Below, piece after piece: positions 7,119 through 8,944 of a DNA stretch of 8,944 nucleotides. The translations under genes were made by a program, and so were the position numbers. A model generated the notes under the pieces. The model was not told the DNA's origin. It searched no databases and saw only the letters and a list, made by a program, of their open reading frames with translations. The DNA lies in the NCBI GenBank assembly GCA_035291545.1, contig DATDRW010000075.1, positions 1-8,944 on the forward strand, written 5' to 3'. Position 1 is the first letter of the stretch, and every line of letters starts with the position of its first letter. The stretch comes from UBA11373 sp035291545 (GTDB lineage: Bacteria; Actinomycetota; Acidimicrobiia; Spongiisociales; UBA11373).

Positions 7119-7133
7119 CGGCCGCACCGGCCG
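7119..7133 (+). other. Hairpin in the DUF2469 leader
   Basis: CGGCCG-CAC-CGGCCG forms a perfect 6-bp GC stem with a 3-nt loop, ending 8 nt before the AGGAG ribosome binding site. It has no T-run, so it is not a standard terminator; it could stabilise or modulate the leader, or be chance. Confidence 0.3.
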
Positions 7134-7141
7134 CCGTCGCC

Positions 7142-7146
7142 AGGAG
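7142..7146 (+). promoter_or_regulatory. Ribosome binding site of the DUF2469 gene
   Basis: AGGAG lies 6 nt before the GTG at 7153 and decides that start. Confidence 0.7.
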
Positions 7147-7152
7147 ATCTCC

Positions 7153-7470
7153 GTGAGCGAAGAAGACCTCGAGCGGTACGAATCCGACGTCGAGTTGCAG
7201 ATCTACCGGGAGTACCACGACGTGCTCCCGATGTTCCGTTTCGTCATCGAGACGGAGCGCCGCTTCTACCTGGCAAACCGCGTCGACCTGAAGACGAGAG
7301 AAACGGGCGGCTCGGTGTTCTTCGAGATCGAACTCGAGGATGCATGGGTTTGGGACATGTACCGCCCGGCTCGGTTCCTGAAGAGCGTGCGGGTGCTCAC
7401 CTTCCGCGACGTCAACGTCGAGGAAGTCGAGCATCCGGAGTTCAAGCCGCCCGATCCCGGCGAGATCTAG
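7153..7470 (+). CDS. DUF2469 family protein
   Basis: 105 residues, the normal size. The family is conserved in actinobacteria (Rv2901c is the Mycobacterium tuberculosis member) and its biochemical role is not established as far as I know. Recognised features are the acidic start MSEEDLERYESDVELQIYRE, then YHDVLPMFRFVIETERRFYLAN (22-43), VDLKTRETGG, the acidic and aromatic stretch FEIELEDAWVWDMYRPARF (56-74), and FRDVNVEEVEH. No signal peptide or membrane segment is present, so it should be cytoplasmic. It lies between lepB and yraN as in Mycobacterium, except that rnhB, normally between lepB and this gene, is absent. The stop TAG (7468-7470) is inside or abutting the start of yraN, whose frame is shifted by -1 relative to this one. 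Confidence 0.93.
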   Translation: MSEEDLERYESDVELQIYREYHDVLPMFRFVIETERRFYLANRVDLKTRETGGSVFFEIELEDAWVWDMYRPARFLKSVRVLTFRDVNVEEVEHPEFKPPDPGEI

Positions 7471-7775
7471 GCCGGCTCGGCGAGCGCATCGCCGCCGGTT
7501 TCCTCCTCCGCCGCGGAGCGCGGCTGGTGGCGTCGAACCTGCGCGCCGGACCCGGTGAGATCGACCTCCTGGTGGCCATCGGACGCCGTGTCGTCGCCGT
7601 CGAGGTGAAGACACGGGTGGGGGAGGATCCGCTCATCCAGTTGACCGGGGAGAAGGAGCGCCGCATGTGGGAGGCGGCGAGCCGCCTCCGGCCCCGTCCC
7701 TCCCGGATCGACGTGGTGGCGGTGCGACTGGATCGCCGAGGCGCCACCGTCCGCTGGGTGCAGGGTGTCGTCTGA
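7344..7775 (+). CDS. yraN: YraN / UPF0102 family nuclease-fold protein (start uncertain)
   Basis: The conserved part begins near 7455 (RSRRDLGRLGERIAAGFLLRRG) and runs to the stop at 7775, about 106 residues, close to normal for the family. GPGEIDLL followed by VAVEVKTR gives the Glu-Asp...Glu-x-Lys pattern of the PD-(D/E)XK nuclease fold. Homologues neighbour rplS/lepB genes in many bacteria (Rv2898c in Mycobacterium); the cellular role is unsettled. The start is a problem. No ATG, GTG or TTG lies in frame near 7455. The nearest upstream are ATG 7344, with GAGGA 3 nt before it, and TTG 7350, both deep inside the DUF2469 gene and adding about 37 Arg-rich residues with no family similarity. 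The next one downstream, GTG 7527, would remove the conserved first helix. I give 7344 as the outermost conventional start. Confidence 0.8.
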   Translation: MGLGHVPPGSVPEERAGAHLPRRQRRGSRASGVQAARSRRDLGRLGERIAAGFLLRRGARLVASNLRAGPGEIDLLVAIGRRVVAVEVKTRVGEDPLIQLTGEKERRMWEAASRLRPRPSRIDVVAVRLDRRGATVRWVQGVV

Positions 7776-7776
7776 A

Positions 7777-7977
7777 TCAGCGACCGTGGCGGCGTCGCTG
7801 TTCCCGGTGCCAGCAGGCACGGTGCCAGTGACGGCGGAGGTCGGGGTGGTGCTCCGGCACCACGACGACGTGCCCGTCCCCGGGCTCGATGAACCCGTCG
7901 CAGCCGGGGCATAGATAGCGCTTGCGCGCTGCGTGCGGCTGAACCGGGACCACGACCTCGTCGTCGAAGGCGTTCAA
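7777..7977 (-). CDS. Small zinc-ribbon-like protein with CPGC and HWHRACW motifs
   Basis: 66 residues from a TTG start at 7977-7975. CPGC (23-26), His36 and HWHRACW (50-56) give Cys-Cys-His-Cys as likely zinc ligands in a single small ribbon; the ends are charged (HREQRRRHGR). Short proteins of this type, with YxCPGC near the N-terminus and RHWHxxCW near the end, occur in many actinobacteria, sometimes labelled ATP/GTP-binding without good reason. Function is unknown; a nucleic-acid or protein contact is plausible. The TTG overlaps the TGA of the 41-residue gene (TTGA), so translation is probably coupled. I prefer this start because upstream of it the frame runs through the other small gene and the crotonase gene and looks like noise. 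Its stop is one base from the yraN stop on the other strand. Confidence 0.75.
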   Translation of the reverse strand: MNAFDDEVVVPVQPHAARKRYLCPGCDGFIEPGDGHVVVVPEHHPDLRRHWHRACWHREQRRRHGR

Positions 7978-8099
7978 CCCGAGACTGCCGCCCAGACGAC
8001 CAGCGCCGCGGCGATCGCGATCGTCACCACGACCAGCACGATGTCGGCGGCCGACCGGCGCCGTCGCCTCTGAAAGGGGTTGAATCCCACGCGCTGCAT
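7974..8099 (-). CDS. 41-residue single-pass membrane protein
   Basis: MQRVGFNPFQRRRRRSAAD is followed by a continuous hydrophobic helix (about residues 19-38, IVLVVVTIAIAAALVVWAAV). The Arg cluster before the helix puts the N-terminus in the cytoplasm. The ATG at 8099-8097 is 34 bp from the divergent crotonase start; the frame is open upstream but would cross that gene. No Shine-Dalgarno sequence is visible and no good TANNNT lies at leaderless distance, so initiation is unclear. Its stop overlaps the TTG start of the zinc-ribbon gene, so the two form a tiny operon. I do not recognise the family. It is real by its clean membrane-anchor layout and its overlap with a recognisable gene, but it is short. 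Confidence 0.65.
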   Translation of the reverse strand: MQRVGFNPFQRRRRRSAADIVLVVVTIAIAAALVVWAAVSG

Positions 8100-8120
8100 G
8101 GTACGACCGGGGTGTCCCGG

Positions 8121-8126
8121 TATCGT
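8121..8126 (+). promoter_or_regulatory. Putative leaderless promoter -10 (TATCGT) of the crotonase gene
   Basis: GGTATCGT is followed by 7 nt (GCCCGCC) and the ATG at 8134, with no Shine-Dalgarno sequence. This spacing fits a transcript that begins at the ATG. It supports choosing ATG 8134 over the in-frame ATG at 8080, which lies upstream of the promoter. Confidence 0.55.
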
Positions 8127-8133
8127 GCCCGCC

Positions 8134-8901
8134 ATGTTCGAGGTTCGCGACGAGGGGCCGGTCCGTCGGCTGACGATCGCCAACCCGGGTCGGAGGAATG
8201 CCGTCCCCTCGGGCCAATGGGGTCGCCTCGAAGAGTTGTTCACCGAGTTCGAGGCATCCGAGCAGCGGGTACTGCTCCTGACCGGCGCCGACGGGGACTT
8301 CTGCTCGGGCGCCGACATGGGGTCGGACTTCATTCCCGGCGCCGTGATCGACGGCTACGCCATGGTGGAGCGGGTTGGTGCCGCCGCGCTCGCCCTGCAT
8401 CGCAGCTCGAAGCCGACGGTGGCGGCGGTCGACGGCGTCGCCGCCGGCGCCGGGATGAACCTCGCCCTCGGTTGCGACGTGCTGATCGCTTCGGATCGCG
8501 CCCGGTTCTCTGAGATCTTCGTGAGAAGGGGCCTCACCCTCGACTTCGGCGGGACCTGGCTGCTGCCTCGCCGGATCGGCCTGGCGCGGGCGAAAGAACT
8601 GGCGCTCACCGGCCGCGTGTTCGAGGTCGCCGAGGCCGAACGCCTCGGTCTGGTGACCCGGGTCGTCCCCGCCGCCGATCTCGACGGTGTGGCGAGCGCG
8701 GTGGCGAGGGAGCTGGCCGCCGGGGCACCGCTGGCACAGCGGTTCATCAAGGCCGGCCTCGACCGGTCGTTCGAGATGTCGTTCGAGGAGGCGCTCTCTT
8801 ACGAACAGACGGCGCAGGCCGTGCTCTTCTCATCCGCGGACTTCCTCGAGGGGGCGGCCTCGTTCCTGCAAAAGCGGGACCCGGAGTTCCGGGGGAGATG
8901 A
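8134..8901 (+). CDS. Enoyl-CoA hydratase/isomerase (crotonase) family, PaaG-like active site
   Basis: 255 residues, the normal length. Crotonase enzymes act on acyl-CoA thioesters through an oxyanion hole, visible here as FCSGADM (56-62) and AAGAGMN (103-109). The two glutamates of classical hydratases are missing: the first aligns with Asn109 and the second with Phe129. Instead Asp137 lies in LDFGGTWLLPRRIG, the arrangement of PaaG-type enzymes (epoxyphenylacetyl-CoA isomerase and related enoyl-CoA isomerases), where that Asp is the catalytic residue. An isomerase or related reaction is therefore more likely than hydration; the substrate is not known and no other phenylacetate genes are nearby. 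The tail QTAQAVLFSSADFLEGAASFLQKRDPEF is typical of the family. The ATG at 8134 opens FEVRDEGPVRRLTIANP directly. The stop overlaps the next start (ATGA), so the two genes are coupled. Confidence 0.93.
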   Translation: MFEVRDEGPVRRLTIANPGRRNAVPSGQWGRLEELFTEFEASEQRVLLLTGADGDFCSGADMGSDFIPGAVIDGYAMVERVGAAALALHRSSKPTVAAVDGVAAGAGMNLALGCDVLIASDRARFSEIFVRRGLTLDFGGTWLLPRRIGLARAKELALTGRVFEVAEAERLGLVTRVVPAADLDGVASAVARELAAGAPLAQRFIKAGLDRSFEMSFEEALSYEQTAQAVLFSSADFLEGAASFLQKRDPEFRGR

Positions 8902-8944
8902 GCGACCGGCGGTTCTCGCTCGCCGTGTCGGTGCTCGGACTCGT
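8898..8944 (+). CDS. Start of the next gene (partial, runs off right edge)
   Basis: ATG at 8898-8900 overlaps the TGA of the crotonase gene (ATGA). Fifteen full codons are visible: MSDRRFSLAVSVLGL. A charged start leading into a hydrophobic run suggests a membrane segment or signal peptide, but this is too short to say more. GGAG at 8883-8886 or the G-run directly before the ATG could serve as ribosome binding site. Confidence 0.5.
   Translation, partial: MSDRRFSLAVSVLGL

Overview
The window is GC-rich DNA that reads as a chromosomal segment of an actinobacterium. The best clue is the chain trmD - rplS - lepB - DUF2469 - yraN on the plus strand, because DUF2469 is an actinobacterial family that sits beside lepB and yraN in Mycobacterium. 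Frequent GTG starts, Thr-rich lipoprotein linkers and several starts with a -10-like TANNNT hexamer 6-8 nt upstream and no Shine-Dalgarno sequence (leaderless-type) agree with this. A deep-branching, Acidimicrobiia-like lineage is my guess, not something the sequence proves.

Left part (1-5150, all minus strand). Reading right to left: a membrane protein with an extracytoplasmic N-terminal domain, three membrane segments and a C-terminal SH3-like domain; a 452-residue lipoprotein of unknown function; a GAPDH paralogue that lacks the catalytic cysteine; a normal type I GAPDH whose start overlaps the paralogue's stop (ATGA); a copper-site cupredoxin lipoprotein on a long Thr/Ala linker; and the first 21 codons of another exported protein that runs off the left edge. 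The paralogue and the real GAPDH form a tight translationally coupled pair, which is the most unusual thing here.

Middle (5151-7775, plus strand). A 51-bp divergent promoter region is followed by trmD (tRNA m1G37 methyltransferase), rplS (ribosomal protein L19), lepB (signal peptidase I), a DUF2469 protein and yraN (UPF0102, nuclease-fold). The usual upstream partners rpsP, KH gene and rimM are not next to trmD, and rnhB is missing from its usual place between lepB and DUF2469.

Right part (7777-8944). Two very small minus-strand genes overlap each other (a 41-residue membrane protein and a 66-residue CxxC zinc-ribbon-like protein). They converge on yraN with one base between stops. Divergent from them is a crotonase-family enzyme resembling PaaG-type isomerases, whose stop overlaps the start of a further gene cut by the right edge.

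No tRNA, rRNA, CRISPR array, insertion sequence, prophage or defence system was seen. No gene-free stretch exceeds 300 bases; the largest gaps are 115 bp (7038-7152) and 87 bp (590-676).
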